From NCBI GenBank assembly GCA_023954015.1, contig JAMLIS010000006.1, positions 1 through 64,000 of the forward strand: a DNA stretch of 64,000 bases, written 5' to 3'. The notes below the pieces were generated by a model. The model worked only from the letters and a program-made list of their open reading frames with translations, had not been told where the DNA came from and made no database searches. Both the position numbers and the translations under genes were made by a program. This document shows, one piece after another, positions 39,509 to 49,288 of this stretch (position 1 is the first letter of the stretch; each line of letters begins with the position of its first letter). This DNA comes from Burkholderiaceae bacterium (lineage in GTDB: Bacteria; Pseudomonadota; Gammaproteobacteria; Burkholderiales; Burkholderiaceae_E).

Positions 39509-41044
39509 ATGCCGATCGACTATCTGAAGAAGATCCTGACCGCAAAGGTATACGACCTTGCGCAGGAATCTCCGCTCGATCTCGCCGAGATTCTGTCCGA
39601 TCGGCTGTCGAACCGCGTGCTGCTTAAGCGCGAGGACGCGCAGCCGGTGTTTTCGTTCAAGCTGCGCGGCGCCTACAACTGCATGGCGCGCCTGCCCGCC
39701 GACACGCTCGCGCGCGGCGTGATCGCCGCGTCGGCGGGAAACCATGCGCAGGGGGTCGCGCTCGCCGCACGCAAGCTCGGTTGCCGGGCGGTGATCGTGA
39801 TGCCGGTGACGACGCCGCACGTGAAGATCGACGCCGTGCGCGCGCTCGGCGGCGAAGTCGTGCTCACCGGCGACTCCTACAGCGACGCGGCCGCCGCGGC
39901 ACTTGAGCTGCAGCAGCGCGAAGCGCTTGCCTTCGTCCATCCCTTCGACGACCCCGAGGTGATCGCCGGCCAGGGAACGATCGGCATGGAGATCGTGCGC
40001 CAGCACCCGGGGCAGATCGAGGCATTGTTCGTGCCGATCGGCGGCGGCGGCCTGGCGGCGGGCATCGCCTGCTACGTCAAGCAGGTTCGGCCCGAGATTC
40101 GCGTGATCGGCGTGCAGACCGACGACTCGGACGCGATGGCCCGCTCGATCGCCACCGGCGAGCGCGTCGAGCTGCACGACGTGGGGTTGTTCTCCGACGG
40201 CACCGCGGTGAAGAAGGTCGGCGCCGAAACTTTCCGGCTGTGTCGCGAGCTGGTCGACGAGATCGTCGTCGTCGACACCGACGCGATCTGCGCGGCGATC
40301 AAGGACGTGTTCCAGGACACCCGCTCGATTCTCGAGCCGGCCGGCGCGCTGTCGGTAGCCGGGCTGAAGGCGTGGGTCGCACGCGAAGGAGTCACCGGCC
40401 GCACGCTCGTGGCGGTGGCCAGCGGCGCGAACATGAACTTCGACCGGCTGCGCTTCGTCTCGGAGCGCGCCGAGATCGGCGAGAAGCGCGAAGCGATCTT
40501 CGCGGTGACGATTCCCGAGGAGCGGGGCAGCTTCCGCCGCTTCTGCGCGATCGTCGGCCCGCGCAGCGTCACGGAATTCAACTACCGGATCGCCGACCCC
40601 AAGGAGGCGCACGTCTTCGTCGGTATCCAGACCTCGCGCGCCGACGAGGCACAGGAGCTTGCACGCGCCTTCGGCGAAGCGGGCTTTCGCACCGTCGACC
40701 TCACCGAGGACGAGCTGGGCAAGATGCACCTGCGGCACATGGTCGGCGGCAACTCGCCGCTGGCCCGCAACGAGCGGCTGTACAGCTTCGAGTTTCCCGA
40801 GCGGCCCGGCGCCCTGATGCGCTTCCTGTCGAGCATGAGTCCGAACTGGAATATCTCGCTGTTCCACTACCGCAACCACGGCGCCGACTACGGGCGCATT
40901 CTGGTCGGCATGCAGGTTCCGTCGCACGACGACGAGAAATTCGCCAGCTTCCTCGACACGCTCGGCTATCCGTACCGCGACGAATCGCGGCATCCGGGCT
41001 ATCGTCTTTTCCTCGGCGCACACGCGAACGGCGAAGCCCGTTAA
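39509..41044 (+). CDS. ilvA: Biosynthetic threonine ammonia-lyase
   Basis: 511 residues. PLP lysine K51 lies in [10 protein letters not shown], phosphate-binding SAGNHAQG and IGGGGLAAG follow, and two ACT-like regulatory modules make up the C-terminus ([33 protein letters not shown]), so isoleucine feedback control is expected. It makes 2-oxobutyrate for isoleucine synthesis. Length is that of the E. coli IlvA class. A TAGAAT box lies just 9 bp ahead of the start, so the leader may be very short. Confidence 0.95.
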   Translation: MPIDYLKKILTAKVYDLAQESPLDLAEILSDRLSNRVLLKREDAQPVFSFKLRGAYNCMARLPADTLARGVIAASAGNHAQGVALAARKLGCRAVIVMPVTTPHVKIDAVRALGGEVVLTGDSYSDAAAAALELQQREALAFVHPFDDPEVIAGQGTIGMEIVRQHPGQIEALFVPIGGGGLAAGIACYVKQVRPEIRVIGVQTDDSDAMARSIATGERVELHDVGLFSDGTAVKKVGAETFRLCRELVDEIVVVDTDAICAAIKDVFQDTRSILEPAGALSVAGLKAWVAREGVTGRTLVAVASGANMNFDRLRFVSERAEIGEKREAIFAVTIPEERGSFRRFCAIVGPRSVTEFNYRIADPKEAHVFVGIQTSRADEAQELARAFGEAGFRTVDLTEDELGKMHLRHMVGGNSPLARNERLYSFEFPERPGALMRFLSSMSPNWNISLFHYRNHGADYGRILVGMQVPSHDDEKFASFLDTLGYPYRDESRHPGYRLFLGAHANGEAR

Positions 41045-41057
41045 AATTCAGTCAGTT

Positions 41058-42446
41058 ATGGAACTGCTGACGCTCGGACTGAATCATCGGACCGCGCCGC
41101 TGCGCCTGCGCGAGCGCGTCTCGTTCCCGGGCGAGGCGTTGCGAGGCGCGCTGGCCGACCTTCGCGCCCGCCTGCACCCGGCCGCGCCCGAAGCGGCGAT
41201 CCTCTCCACCTGCAACCGCACCGAGATCTATTGCGCGACTGCCGAGCCGGCGCAGGCACAGGCCCGCATCGCCGACTGGCTCGACTCGCGCCACGGCGCC
41301 GCCGAGGCGCTGCAGGCCCACCTCTATTCGCTGCCGAACTACGAAGCGGTACGGCACGCGTTCCGCGTCGCCTCGGGCCTCGACTCGATGGTGCTCGGCG
41401 AGCCGCAGATCCTCGGACAGATGAAGGAGGCGATGCGCGTCGCGCACGGCGAGGGTTCGCTGGGGTCGAACCTGCACCAGCTGTTCCAGCGCTCTTTCGC
41501 GGTCGCCAAGGAAGTGCGCACGACCACCGCGATCGGTTCGCAGTCGGTGTCGATGGCCGCCGCCGCAGTACGGCTGGCGCGGCGCATCTTCGAAGACCTG
41601 CACGAGACGCAGGTGCTCTTCGTCGGCGCCGGCGAGATGATCGAGCTCGCCGCCACGCACTTCGCCGCGCAGCACCCGAAGCGCGTCGTCGTCGCGAACC
41701 GCACGGTCGAGCGCGCCAGTCGCCTGTCGCGACGCTTCGGCGCGCAGGCCATGCGGCTGGCCGAGCTGAGCGACCGGCTCGACGAATTCGACATCGTCGT
41801 CTCGTGCACGGCAAGCTCGCTGCCGATCATCGGACTCGGAATGGTCGAACGGGCGACACGCGCACGGCGTCGCCGGCCGATGTTCATGGTCGATCTCGCC
41901 GTTCCGCGCGACATCGAGGCCGAGGTCGCGCGCCTGGACGACGTCTTTCTCTACACGATCGACGACCTCGGGCGGCAGGTCGCTTCGGGCCAGGAGTACC
42001 GCCGCACGGCAGTGGCGCAGGCCGAGGCGATCATCGAGACGCGGGTCGACGCGTTCATGCAATGGATGCGTTCGCGCGAGGCCGTGCCGGCGATCTGCAC
42101 GCTGCATTCGCGCGGCGAGTCGCTGAAACGCGCGGAGCTCGATCGCGCGCGGCGCGCGCTGGCCGCCGGCGAGAACGCCGAACGCGTGCTCGAATCGCTC
42201 GCGCACGCGCTCACCAGCAAGTTCCTGCACGGGCCGACGGCGCTGCTGCACGGCTCGGCCGCGCAGCGCGAGCAGTTGCTGCCGCTGATCGAGCAGCTGC
42301 TTCCCGAGCGCATGGTGCCCGTCGAGCGTGCGCTTGCCGAGCGTGCGCTTGCCGAGCCCGCGCGCACGGAACCCGCGCCTGTCGAACCCGCGCTTGCCGA
42401 ACCCCTTCCCTCCCGCCGCCCCGACGAGCGCGATCCGTCGCGCTGA
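41058..42446 (+). CDS. hemA: Glutamyl-tRNA reductase
   Basis: 462 residues. Starts [19 protein letters not shown]; catalytic Cys52 in [22 protein letters not shown] and [11 protein letters not shown] (NADPH site) are intact. First committed step of tetrapyrrole synthesis by the C5 route. The last 40 residues are an unusual Ala-Glu-Pro repeat ([17 protein letters not shown]...) from a short DNA repeat near 42325-42410, beyond the normal dimerisation domain. Followed by prfA and prmC, a classic hemA-prfA-prmC order. Confidence 0.96.
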   Translation: MELLTLGLNHRTAPLRLRERVSFPGEALRGALADLRARLHPAAPEAAILSTCNRTEIYCATAEPAQAQARIADWLDSRHGAAEALQAHLYSLPNYEAVRHAFRVASGLDSMVLGEPQILGQMKEAMRVAHGEGSLGSNLHQLFQRSFAVAKEVRTTTAIGSQSVSMAAAAVRLARRIFEDLHETQVLFVGAGEMIELAATHFAAQHPKRVVVANRTVERASRLSRRFGAQAMRLAELSDRLDEFDIVVSCTASSLPIIGLGMVERATRARRRRPMFMVDLAVPRDIEAEVARLDDVFLYTIDDLGRQVASGQEYRRTAVAQAEAIIETRVDAFMQWMRSREAVPAICTLHSRGESLKRAELDRARRALAAGENAERVLESLAHALTSKFLHGPTALLHGSAAQREQLLPLIEQLLPERMVPVERALAERALAEPARTEPAPVEPALAEPLPSRRPDERDPSR

Positions 42447-42476
42447 GGGCGGCAGCGCAATGCGGCACCCGGCCCG

Positions 42477-43559
42477 ATGAAGGCCTCGATGCAAGCGAAG
42501 CTCGAGAACCTCGAGCGACGCCTGGCCGAAGTGAACCTGATGCTTTCGGGCGAGGACGCTGCGCACGACCTCGACGCGTTCCGCAGCGCAGGTCGCGAGC
42601 ACGCCGAGCTGTCGGGCATCGTCGAGTGCTTCCACGAATGGAAGCGCGCGGTCGCCGACCGCGAGGCCGCCGAGCAGATGCGCACCGACCCGGAACTGCG
42701 CACCTTCGCCGACGAGGAAGCCGCGGCCGCGCAGGCCCGCGCCGACGAGCAGACGCTGCGGCTGCAGAAGCTGCTGCTGCCGCGCGATCCCGACGACGAG
42801 CGCAACGTCTTCGTCGAGATCCGCGCCGGCACGGGCGGCGAAGAATCGGCGCTGTTCGCCGCCGACCTGCTGCGCATGTACCTGCGCTTCGCCGAACGCC
42901 GCCGATGGCAGACGGAGATCGTCTCGGCCAGCGAGTCCGATCTCGGCGGATACAAGGAAGCGATCGTGCGCATCGCCGGCGCCGGGGTCTATTCGCGGCT
43001 GAAGTTCGAGTCGGGCGGGCACCGCGTGCAGCGCGTTCCCGAAACCGAGGCGCAGGGCCGCATTCACACCTCGGCATGCACCGTCGCCGTGCTGCCGGAG
43101 GCCGACGAACTGGGCGAGGTCGAGATCGACGTCGACGAGATCCGCGTCGACGTCTTCCGCGCTTCGGGCGCCGGCGGCCAGCACGTGAACAAGACCGAAT
43201 CGGCGGTGCGCATCACGCACCTGCCCACCGGCATCGTCGTCGAATGCCAGGACGACCGCTCGCAGCACCGCAACCGCGACCGGGCGATGAAGGTGCTCGC
43301 CGCGCGGCTGAAGGACCGGCGCGCCGGCGAGGTGCAGGCGCGCGAAGCGGCGCAGCGCAAGTCGCTGATCGGCTCGGGCGACCGCTCCGAGCGCATCCGC
43401 ACCTACAACTTCCCGCAGGGCCGCGTCACCGATCACCGCATCAACCTCACGCTGTACCGGTTGCAGCAGGTGATGGACGGCGACCTCGACGAACTGCTCG
43501 ACGCGCTGTCGGCCGAGCACCAGGCGCGGCTGCTGGCCGCGCTGGCCGAAGACGCATGA
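42477..43559 (+). CDS. prfA: Peptide chain release factor 1
   Basis: 360 residues, the usual RF1 length. The PxT stop-codon recognition motif is PET at 188-190 and the peptidyl-hydrolysis motif GGQ at 233-235 ([10 protein letters not shown]). RF1 reads UAA and UAG. Its stop overlaps the prmC start; PrmC methylates the GGQ glutamine, so the coupling is functional. Confidence 0.97.
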   Translation: MKASMQAKLENLERRLAEVNLMLSGEDAAHDLDAFRSAGREHAELSGIVECFHEWKRAVADREAAEQMRTDPELRTFADEEAAAAQARADEQTLRLQKLLLPRDPDDERNVFVEIRAGTGGEESALFAADLLRMYLRFAERRRWQTEIVSASESDLGGYKEAIVRIAGAGVYSRLKFESGGHRVQRVPETEAQGRIHTSACTVAVLPEADELGEVEIDVDEIRVDVFRASGAGGQHVNKTESAVRITHLPTGIVVECQDDRSQHRNRDRAMKVLAARLKDRRAGEVQAREAAQRKSLIGSGDRSERIRTYNFPQGRVTDHRINLTLYRLQQVMDGDLDELLDALSAEHQARLLAALAEDA

Positions 43560-44398
43560 ACGGCGCCGCGGCGCGCAGCTGGGAGCGACTCGTGCTCGAC
43601 TGCCGGTTGATCCGGCTCGAGGCACGCGTGCTGCTCGAGACGGCGAGCGGGCGGCGTCGCGAATGGCTGATCGCGCACGGCGACGAGGCGGCCGACGAGG
43701 CTTCGGCAGAACGCTTCGAGTCCCTTGCGCGCCGACGCCTGGCCGGCGAGCCGCTCGCCTATCTGGTCGGTGCGCGCGAGTTCGCCGGGCGACGCTTCGC
43801 GGCGACGCCGGCCGTGCTCGTGCCGCGACCGGAAACCGAGACGCTCGTCGCCTTCGCACTCGCGAACGCACCGGCGAACGGCTGCGTCATCGATCTCGGC
43901 ACCGGCAGCGGCGCGATTGCGATCACGCTCGCCTGCGAACGCAAAGACCTGCGCATCGTCGCCACCGATCGCTGCGAAGACGCGCTCGCGGTCGCGCGCC
44001 GCAACGCCGGCGCCCTGTGCGCCGGCGCACTCGAATCGGGACGGCTGAGCCTGCGCCGCGGAGACTGGTGGAGCTGCGTCGGCGAAGACGAGCGTTTCGA
44101 TCTCGTCGTCTCGAACCCGCCGTACGTGGCCGACGACGATCCGTGCCTGCGCGAAGGCGACCTGCGTTTCGAGCCGCGCGGCGCCCTCGCCGCCGGCGCG
44201 CGAGGGCTCGATGCGCTGAGCGCGATCGTCGACGGCGCGGCCCCGCACGTCGCGCCCGGCGGGTGGATCGCGCTCGAACACGGACACGAGCAGGGCGAAG
44301 CCGTGCGCGCGCTGCTCTCCGCAGGCTGGCGGGGGGTCGCGACCCTGCCCGACGAGGCCGCCCGGCCACGCATCACTTGCGCGCGACCCTTCCTATAG
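43556..44398 (+). CDS. prmC: Release factor glutamine methyltransferase PrmC
   Basis: 280 residues. [30 protein letters not shown] motif [12 protein letters not shown] and the amide-methylating NPPYV are all present. It N5-methylates the GGQ glutamine of RF1 and RF2. ATG 43556 overlaps the prfA stop. Confidence 0.96.
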   Translation: MNGAAARSWERLVLDCRLIRLEARVLLETASGRRREWLIAHGDEAADEASAERFESLARRRLAGEPLAYLVGAREFAGRRFAATPAVLVPRPETETLVAFALANAPANGCVIDLGTGSGAIAITLACERKDLRIVATDRCEDALAVARRNAGALCAGALESGRLSLRRGDWWSCVGEDERFDLVVSNPPYVADDDPCLREGDLRFEPRGALAAGARGLDALSAIVDGAAPHVAPGGWIALEHGHEQGEAVRALLSAGWRGVATLPDEAARPRITCARPFL

Positions 44399-44414
44399 AA
44401 TGAGCGGCTGCACC

Positions 44415-44467
44415 GCGCCGGGGGGCATCCGGCGCGCAGAGGCGCCGGGGGCATCCGGCGCGCAAAG
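44415..44467 (+). repeat. Tandem duplicated hairpin upstream of grxD
   Basis: Two near-identical 26-27-nt units (44415-44441 and 44442-44467), each reading GCGCCGG, a short G-rich loop, then CCGGCGC, so each forms a 7-bp hairpin. They fill the gap between prmC and grxD. There is no T-run, so a mRNA-stability or attenuation role is more likely than termination. Confidence 0.6.
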
Positions 44468-44483
44468 CGAAACGGAGAGCAGC

Positions 44484-44804
44484 ATGGACGCCAGAGCATT
44501 CATCGAGAAGACCGTCACCGAAAACCCGATCGTCCTCTTCATGAAGGGCACGGCACAGTTTCCCCAGTGCGGGTTCTCCGGGCGCGCCATCCAGATCCTG
44601 AAGGCCTGCGGCGTGAAGAACCTCGTCACCGTCAACATTCTCGAGGACGAGGAAGTGCGCCAGACGATCAAGGACTACTCGAACTGGCCGACGATCCCGC
44701 AGCTGTACATCGGGGGCGAGTTCATCGGCGGCGCCGACATCCTCACCGAGATGTACGAATCGGGCGAACTGCAGAAGATCATCCCGCAGGAAGCGCAGGC
44801 CTGA
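44484..44804 (+). CDS. grxD: Monothiol glutaredoxin (Grx4/GrxD type)
   Basis: 106 residues from ATG 44484 with GGAGAG upstream. The monothiol active site CGFS is at 29-32, with the glutathione-binding WPTIPQLYI and GGADIL motifs. These proteins bind and deliver [2Fe-2S] clusters with BolA partners. No bolA gene is adjacent. Follows the hemA-prfA-prmC row. Confidence 0.95.
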   Translation: MDARAFIEKTVTENPIVLFMKGTAQFPQCGFSGRAIQILKACGVKNLVTVNILEDEEVRQTIKDYSNWPTIPQLYIGGEFIGGADILTEMYESGELQKIIPQEAQA

Positions 44805-44841
44805 AGCAGCCGGCGCGCACGACGCATCCCGGAGCCCGCGC

Positions 44842-45267
44842 ATGAAGCTGCTCGTCGCGATCGACGGTTCGGACAACTCGCTGCGCGCCGCGCGCTTCGC
44901 CGCATCGCTGCTGCAACAGTCGCGAGACCCGGGCTCGATCACGCTGATCAGCGTGCACGACGACGTCGCGCTGCGCAACGCGCGACGCTTCGTCGGCAAG
45001 CAGGTGGTCGACGAATACCTGCACGATCTCTCCGAACAGGACCTCGCCGCTGCACGCGAAATGCTCGACGGCCTGGAAATCGCGCACGACCAGATCATCC
45101 GCGTCGGCGCGATCGCCAACGAGATCTCGCAGGCGGCCGAGCCCGACAAGTTCACGATGGTCGTTCTCGGCTCCAAGGGACGCACCGGACTGCGCGACCT
45201 GCTGATCGGCTCGGTTGCGCGCCGCGTGAGCGAAATCTCCCACATCCCGGTACTGCTGGTGAAGTGA
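44842..45267 (+). CDS. Universal stress protein (UspA family)
   Basis: 141 residues, single domain. N-terminal MKLLVAIDGSDNSLRAARFA and C-terminal GSKGRTGLRDLLIGSVARRV with the G-x2-G-x9-G-S ATP-binding signature, then PVLLVK. Likely ATP-binding type. Expressed with neighbours in the same direction. Confidence 0.92.
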   Translation: MKLLVAIDGSDNSLRAARFAASLLQQSRDPGSITLISVHDDVALRNARRFVGKQVVDEYLHDLSEQDLAAAREMLDGLEIAHDQIIRVGAIANEISQAAEPDKFTMVVLGSKGRTGLRDLLIGSVARRVSEISHIPVLLVK

Positions 45268-45307
45268 CGCCCGCCGCACCGCGTCCCGACGAAAAGAAGA
45301 ACCCGAA

Positions 45308-45658
45308 ATGCTCTCGTTGATCGTTGCCTGGATCATCAACGCGTTGAGCCTGCTGGCGCTGGCCTGGCTGATGCCCGCCGTGCAGGTGCGCAGCTTCGGC
45401 GCGGCACTCGTCGCGGCGCTGGTGCTGTCGCTGTTGAACGCGCTCATCCGCCCGGTGCTGCTGATTCTCACGTTGCCGGTGAACCTGCTGACGCTCGGCC
45501 TGTTCACCTTCGTGATCAACGGCTTCCTGTTCTGGCTCGCCGCGAATTTCCTCGAAGGCTTCTCGGTGCGCGGCTTCTGGTGGGCCGTTCTCGCGGCGAT
45601 CGTCTACAGCCTGATCAGCTGGGCGATCAGCGCGCTGCTTCCGGGAGCCCGCGCGTAG
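45308..45658 (+). CDS. Phage holin-fold membrane protein (DUF360/YvlD type)
   Basis: 116 residues with four predicted membrane segments: LIVAWIINALSLLALAWLM, FGAALVAALVLSLLNALI, VLLILTLPVNLLTLGLFTFV and GFWWAVLAAIVYSLISWAI. The N-A-L-I-R-P-V motif is the family mark. Despite the name these are ordinary chromosomal genes of unknown function. Its last 32 nt overlap the convergent lipoprotein gene. Confidence 0.88.
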   Translation: MLSLIVAWIINALSLLALAWLMPAVQVRSFGAALVAALVLSLLNALIRPVLLILTLPVNLLTLGLFTFVINGFLFWLAANFLEGFSVRGFWWAVLAAIVYSLISWAISALLPGARA

Positions 45659-46277
45659 CGGCGTCGATCAGCCAGCCGACGGAAGCGTCGAGCAGGCGCG
45701 TGAGCGCGACGTCGAAAGCCTTCACGGCCGCAGCGGCCGATTCGGCCTGCAGCGGCTCCTCCTCGTGGAAGCGACGGCTGTCCAGCGCACGGCGTCGGGA
45801 GCGATCGACGAGGCGCGCCGAGACCGAAACGCGCGCTACACCGGGCGGAGTCGCATCGTCGTGCAGCATCTCGTCGAGCTGCAGCTCGACGAGCCAGTCT
45901 CCGCGCACCGCGGCGGACATCGTCGCCACGTCGCGAAAGACACCGGCGCCGGCGAGGCGCCGCGCGAAGAGCCTGCCGATCTGTTCGGCGGGCCGCTCGC
46001 TCCAGCGAGAGAGCTGGTAGTAGGCGAGCGCACCGGGCGCGCGGCTGTAGGCGATCGACGTCGTGTCGTAGAACGCGCTCGCCGACGACCACGCCACGAG
46101 GACGACCAGATCGAGCGGCGCCCCCTGCACCGGCCTCGCCGTGCCGAGATCGTGCAGCACGTAGCTCAGGCGCACGGGCGCTTCCTTGCCGATGTTCACG
46201 CATCCGGCCGCCGCGACGGGCGCCAGGCAGACGGCAAGCAGCGCGCGGCGTCGCCGTACCGATGCGCGGGTGCTCAA
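45627..46277 (-). CDS. ABC-type transport auxiliary lipoprotein (PqiC/LptE-like) of the MCE system
   Basis: 216 residues from a TTG at 46277 that overlaps the stop of the MlaD-like gene. The lipobox VAAAGC follows a short hydrophobic segment, so it should be an outer-membrane-facing lipoprotein. YVLHDLGTARP, LSRWSERPAEQIGRLFARRL and WLVELQLDEM match the ABC-transport auxiliary family that works with MCE proteins. Last gene of the lipid transport operon. Confidence 0.85.
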   Translation of the reverse strand: MSTRASVRRRRALLAVCLAPVAAAGCVNIGKEAPVRLSYVLHDLGTARPVQGAPLDLVVLVAWSSASAFYDTTSIAYSRAPGALAYYQLSRWSERPAEQIGRLFARRLAGAGVFRDVATMSAAVRGDWLVELQLDEMLHDDATPPGVARVSVSARLVDRSRRRALDSRRFHEEEPLQAESAAAAVKAFDVALTRLLDASVGWLIDAATRGLPEAAR

Positions 46278-47242
46278 GGCAGCTGCTCCCCGGGGCCGAG
46301 CTGCTGCTGCGAGGGTCCGAGCAATGCCGAACGCGGATCGCGCAGCGCGTCTGCGGTACGCGACAACTGTTCGGCGCTGCGCCGCAGCTCGCGCGCCGTC
46401 GCCTGCAGCTCGAGCGCTCCGGCGTCGGTTGCCGACTCCAGGCGTCGCGACATCTGCCCGACAGCGACCTCCATCGCCTGCGCCGAACGCGTGATCGACT
46501 CGAGCGCCGTGTTGCCGTGGCGTACCAGCGGCACGAGCTGGCGCAGGACGTCGGTGCCCTGCGCCGTGAGGCGCGCAAGCGAATCGGAGACGCGACGGCT
46601 CGCCGCGCCGATCGCCGACGTGCTCTGCACGACGCCGTCGATCGCCTGGTCGACGTGCGCAAGGCGCGCATCGATGCCCTGCGCCAGTTCGCGCACCGCG
46701 ACGACCGCGCCGATCAGCTGCTCGCGGTTGGTCTCGTCGAGCAGCGCCTGCACGTTTTGCAGCGCGGCCTCTCCGCTCACGGCGAGCCGGCTCATCGCGC
46801 CGGCGATCTGCGCGATGTCGGAAGTGCCTTCGGGAATCACCGGGTAGCGCTCGCCCGAAGCCACTGCCTCGAGCGCGGGTCCCGGCGTTCCGGGCGTCTG
46901 GAGGTCGATGCGGGCGACGCCGGTGACCAGGTTGCGCCCCACCACGGCGCGCGTGTTCACGCTCACCGGCGTCTCGCGATCGACGCGAACGACGACGTCG
47001 ACGCGATTGATGTTGTCGCGCGAGATCGAGTATTGCTCGACGCGCCCCACCTTCACGCCGCGCATGTTCACGTCGCTGCCGATCTGCAGGCCCTCGAGCG
47101 ACTGTTTCTCGAAGTGGATCGCGTAGTAGCGAAAGTCGCCGGCCGAGCCGATGCGGGCGAGCCATACGTAGCCGACGACGGTGATCGCGACCAGCACGAG
47201 GACGACCGCGCCGACGAACGTATAGCGGGATTCAGGCTCCAT
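46274..47242 (-). CDS. MlaD-family (MCE) lipid transport protein
   Basis: 322 residues. N-terminal membrane anchor (YTFVGAVVLVLVAITVVGYVW), then the MCE domain (IGSDVNMRGVKVGRVEQ, VVVRVDRETPVSVNTRAVVGRN) and a long helical C-terminus (about 170-300) typical of needle-like MCE proteins. It carries lipid between inner and outer membrane, fed by the permease and ATPase encoded upstream. Overlaps both neighbours by a few bases. Confidence 0.88.
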   Translation of the reverse strand: MEPESRYTFVGAVVLVLVAITVVGYVWLARIGSAGDFRYYAIHFEKQSLEGLQIGSDVNMRGVKVGRVEQYSISRDNINRVDVVVRVDRETPVSVNTRAVVGRNLVTGVARIDLQTPGTPGPALEAVASGERYPVIPEGTSDIAQIAGAMSRLAVSGEAALQNVQALLDETNREQLIGAVVAVRELAQGIDARLAHVDQAIDGVVQSTSAIGAASRRVSDSLARLTAQGTDVLRQLVPLVRHGNTALESITRSAQAMEVAVGQMSRRLESATDAGALELQATARELRRSAEQLSRTADALRDPRSALLGPSQQQLGPGEQLP

Positions 47243-48044
47243 CGGTTGCGCTCCGCTGCAGGGGCGGGACCATTCTACGGCTGTCGAACCAGCGGCGGAT
47301 CCATTCGTCGTCCGCGCGGGCGACCGCCGCCGGAGGGCCGTCGGCAGCGATGCCTCCGGCGCGCAGCACGACCATGCGACGCACGATGGTCAGGATCGTG
47401 TCGATGTCGTGCGTGACGAGCACGATCGTGATGCCCAGGTCGCGGTTCAGCGACGCAAGCAGCGAATCGAGCTGGCGCGCCGTCACCGGGTCGAGGCCGG
47501 AGGTCGGTTCGTCGAGAAAGAGAACCTCGGGTTCGAGCGCGAGCGCACGCGCGATCGCGGCCCGCTTGCGCATTCCCCCCGAGAGCTGGGCAGGCAGCTT
47601 CGTCGCAGCCTCCGGCGGCAGTCCGGCCATCGAGATGCGCAGGCGCACGAGCGGACCGAGCATCGCCTGCGGAACCCGCTGCTGCTCGCGCATCGGCGTG
47701 GCGACATTGCCGGCGACGTCGAGCGACGAGAACAACGCGCCGTCCTGGAACATCACTCCGATGCGCCGGCGCATCGCGTCGAGATCGTCCTCGGCAGCCG
47801 TCCATACGTCGGTGCCGAGAAGACGCACGCGACCGCCGCTCGGGCGATGCAGCCCGACGATCTCGCGCAGCAGCACCGACTTTCCGCTGCCGCTCGCGCC
47901 GACGAGCGCGACGAGCTCGCCGCGTCGCACGCGCAGGTCGATGCTCTCGTGGACCACCTGCTCGCCGAATCGCGTGTGCAGCGAATCGAGCTCGACGACG
48001 GGTTCGCCGCGCGCAGCCGCCTCGCCGGGAGCTTCGCCGCTCAC
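47232..48044 (-). CDS. ABC transporter ATPase of the MCE/Mla-type lipid transporter (MlaF-like)
   Basis: 270 residues from a GTG at 48044 overlapping the permease stop. Walker A GASGSGKSVL, Q-loop MFQDGALFSSL, signature LSGGMRKRAAIARA, Walker B VLFLDEPTSGLD and the H-loop VTHDID are all present. It powers phospholipid transport through the MlaE-like permease. The QDGALFSSL form is typical of MlaF. Confidence 0.93.
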   Translation of the reverse strand: MSGEAPGEAAARGEPVVELDSLHTRFGEQVVHESIDLRVRRGELVALVGASGSGKSVLLREIVGLHRPSGGRVRLLGTDVWTAAEDDLDAMRRRIGVMFQDGALFSSLDVAGNVATPMREQQRVPQAMLGPLVRLRISMAGLPPEAATKLPAQLSGGMRKRAAIARALALEPEVLFLDEPTSGLDPVTARQLDSLLASLNRDLGITIVLVTHDIDTILTIVRRMVVLRAGGIAADGPPAAVARADDEWIRRWFDSRRMVPPLQRSATDGA

Positions 48045-49192
48045 AAGCCGATCGCCTGCAGTAGCACGGCGAACAGCGCATCGAGCACGATGACCAGCAC
48101 GATCGCCTGCACGACGGTCGAGGTCGTGTTGCGCCCGATCGAGCGCGCGTCGCGGCTCACGGTCATCCCCATCCGGCAGCCGATCAGCGCGACGGCGAAA
48201 GCAAAGACCGGCGCCTTCGCCAGGCCGATCACGAGGTGGCGCGGCGCCAGCGCGTAGCGCAGCCGTTCCAGGAACTGCTCGGGTCCGATGCCGAGCATAT
48301 GGTCGGCGATCGTCATCGCGCCGAGCAGGCCGACGACGTCGCCGACGAAGACCAGTAGCGGCATCGCCACCACCAGCGCCAGCACCCGCGGCACGATGAG
48401 CACCTGCTCCACCGACAGTCCGAGCGTGCGGATCGCGTCGATCTCCTCGGTGATGGCCATCGTCCCGAGCTGCGCGGCAAAGGCCGAACCCGAGCGACCG
48501 GCGAGGATCACGGCGACGATCAGCGGCGAGAACTCTCGCGCGAGCCCGAGCGCCACGCCGTCGACGACGAAGATCGCCGCGCCGTACTGCGTGGCCTGCA
48601 GACCGAGCAGATACGCGATGACCAGCCCGATCAGGAAAGTGACGAGCGCCACCACGGGAATGGCGTCGACGCAGACCTGCGCCAGTTGCGCGAACAGTTC
48701 GCGCGTACGAAGGCGGCGCGGCTGCAGCGCCGCCTGTGCCAGCGCGACGACGACGCGGCCGAGCCACTCCACGTTGCCCAGCACCAGCCGCCAGAACGAA
48801 ACGGCGCTTGCGCCCACGCCGCGCAAGGGAGCCAGCGGCGGCACCCCGAGCGCGAGGTCGCCGGCGGCGCGCGAACCGATGACCTCGTCCAGCCGGGATC
48901 GCACGAGATCGAGCGTCGCGCGCTGCGCCTGGCCGAAACCGGCCAGCTCGACCTCGACGGGTTCGGCGCCTGCCGACTTCAGACGCTCCCACAAGGCGAG
49001 CGCGCCCGAGGTGTCGATCGCCTCGAGCGCCGACCCTTCGACGACCAGCGGCCGGCCGATTCCGTCGCGGGGAAGGCAGTTGCACAGTGCGTCGTGGATT
49101 TCGCCGAGCGTGGCCAGACGCCAGACGCCGGACAGCCGCAGGCGGCTGCCCGCTTCGGTGGATTCGTATCGGCAGGTGCCGCGGCTGGGCAT
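48041..49192 (-). CDS. MlaE-like permease with N-terminal STAS domain
   Basis: 383 residues. Residues 1-110 form a STAS domain (LRLSGVWRLATLGEIHDALC, VVEGSALEAIDTSGALALWERL), equivalent to the separate MlaB protein of E. coli; residues 125-383 are the MlaE permease with five to six membrane segments and the motif EFSPLIVAVILAGRSGSAFAA, then GTMAITEEIDAIRTLG. The fusion removes the need for an mlaB gene, which is absent here. First gene of the four-gene operon. Confidence 0.9.
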   Translation of the reverse strand: MPSRGTCRYESTEAGSRLRLSGVWRLATLGEIHDALCNCLPRDGIGRPLVVEGSALEAIDTSGALALWERLKSAGAEPVEVELAGFGQAQRATLDLVRSRLDEVIGSRAAGDLALGVPPLAPLRGVGASAVSFWRLVLGNVEWLGRVVVALAQAALQPRRLRTRELFAQLAQVCVDAIPVVALVTFLIGLVIAYLLGLQATQYGAAIFVVDGVALGLAREFSPLIVAVILAGRSGSAFAAQLGTMAITEEIDAIRTLGLSVEQVLIVPRVLALVVAMPLLVFVGDVVGLLGAMTIADHMLGIGPEQFLERLRYALAPRHLVIGLAKAPVFAFAVALIGCRMGMTVSRDARSIGRNTTSTVVQAIVLVIVLDALFAVLLQAIGL

Positions 49193-49288
49193 GCGATGCT
49201 GTGAGGAGGCTCGCGCGGGAGCACGGGCGGACGCGCATTGCGGGACACCGGAATGGTATCGGAGCGGAGGCAGTGCCGCCGCTCCGCA

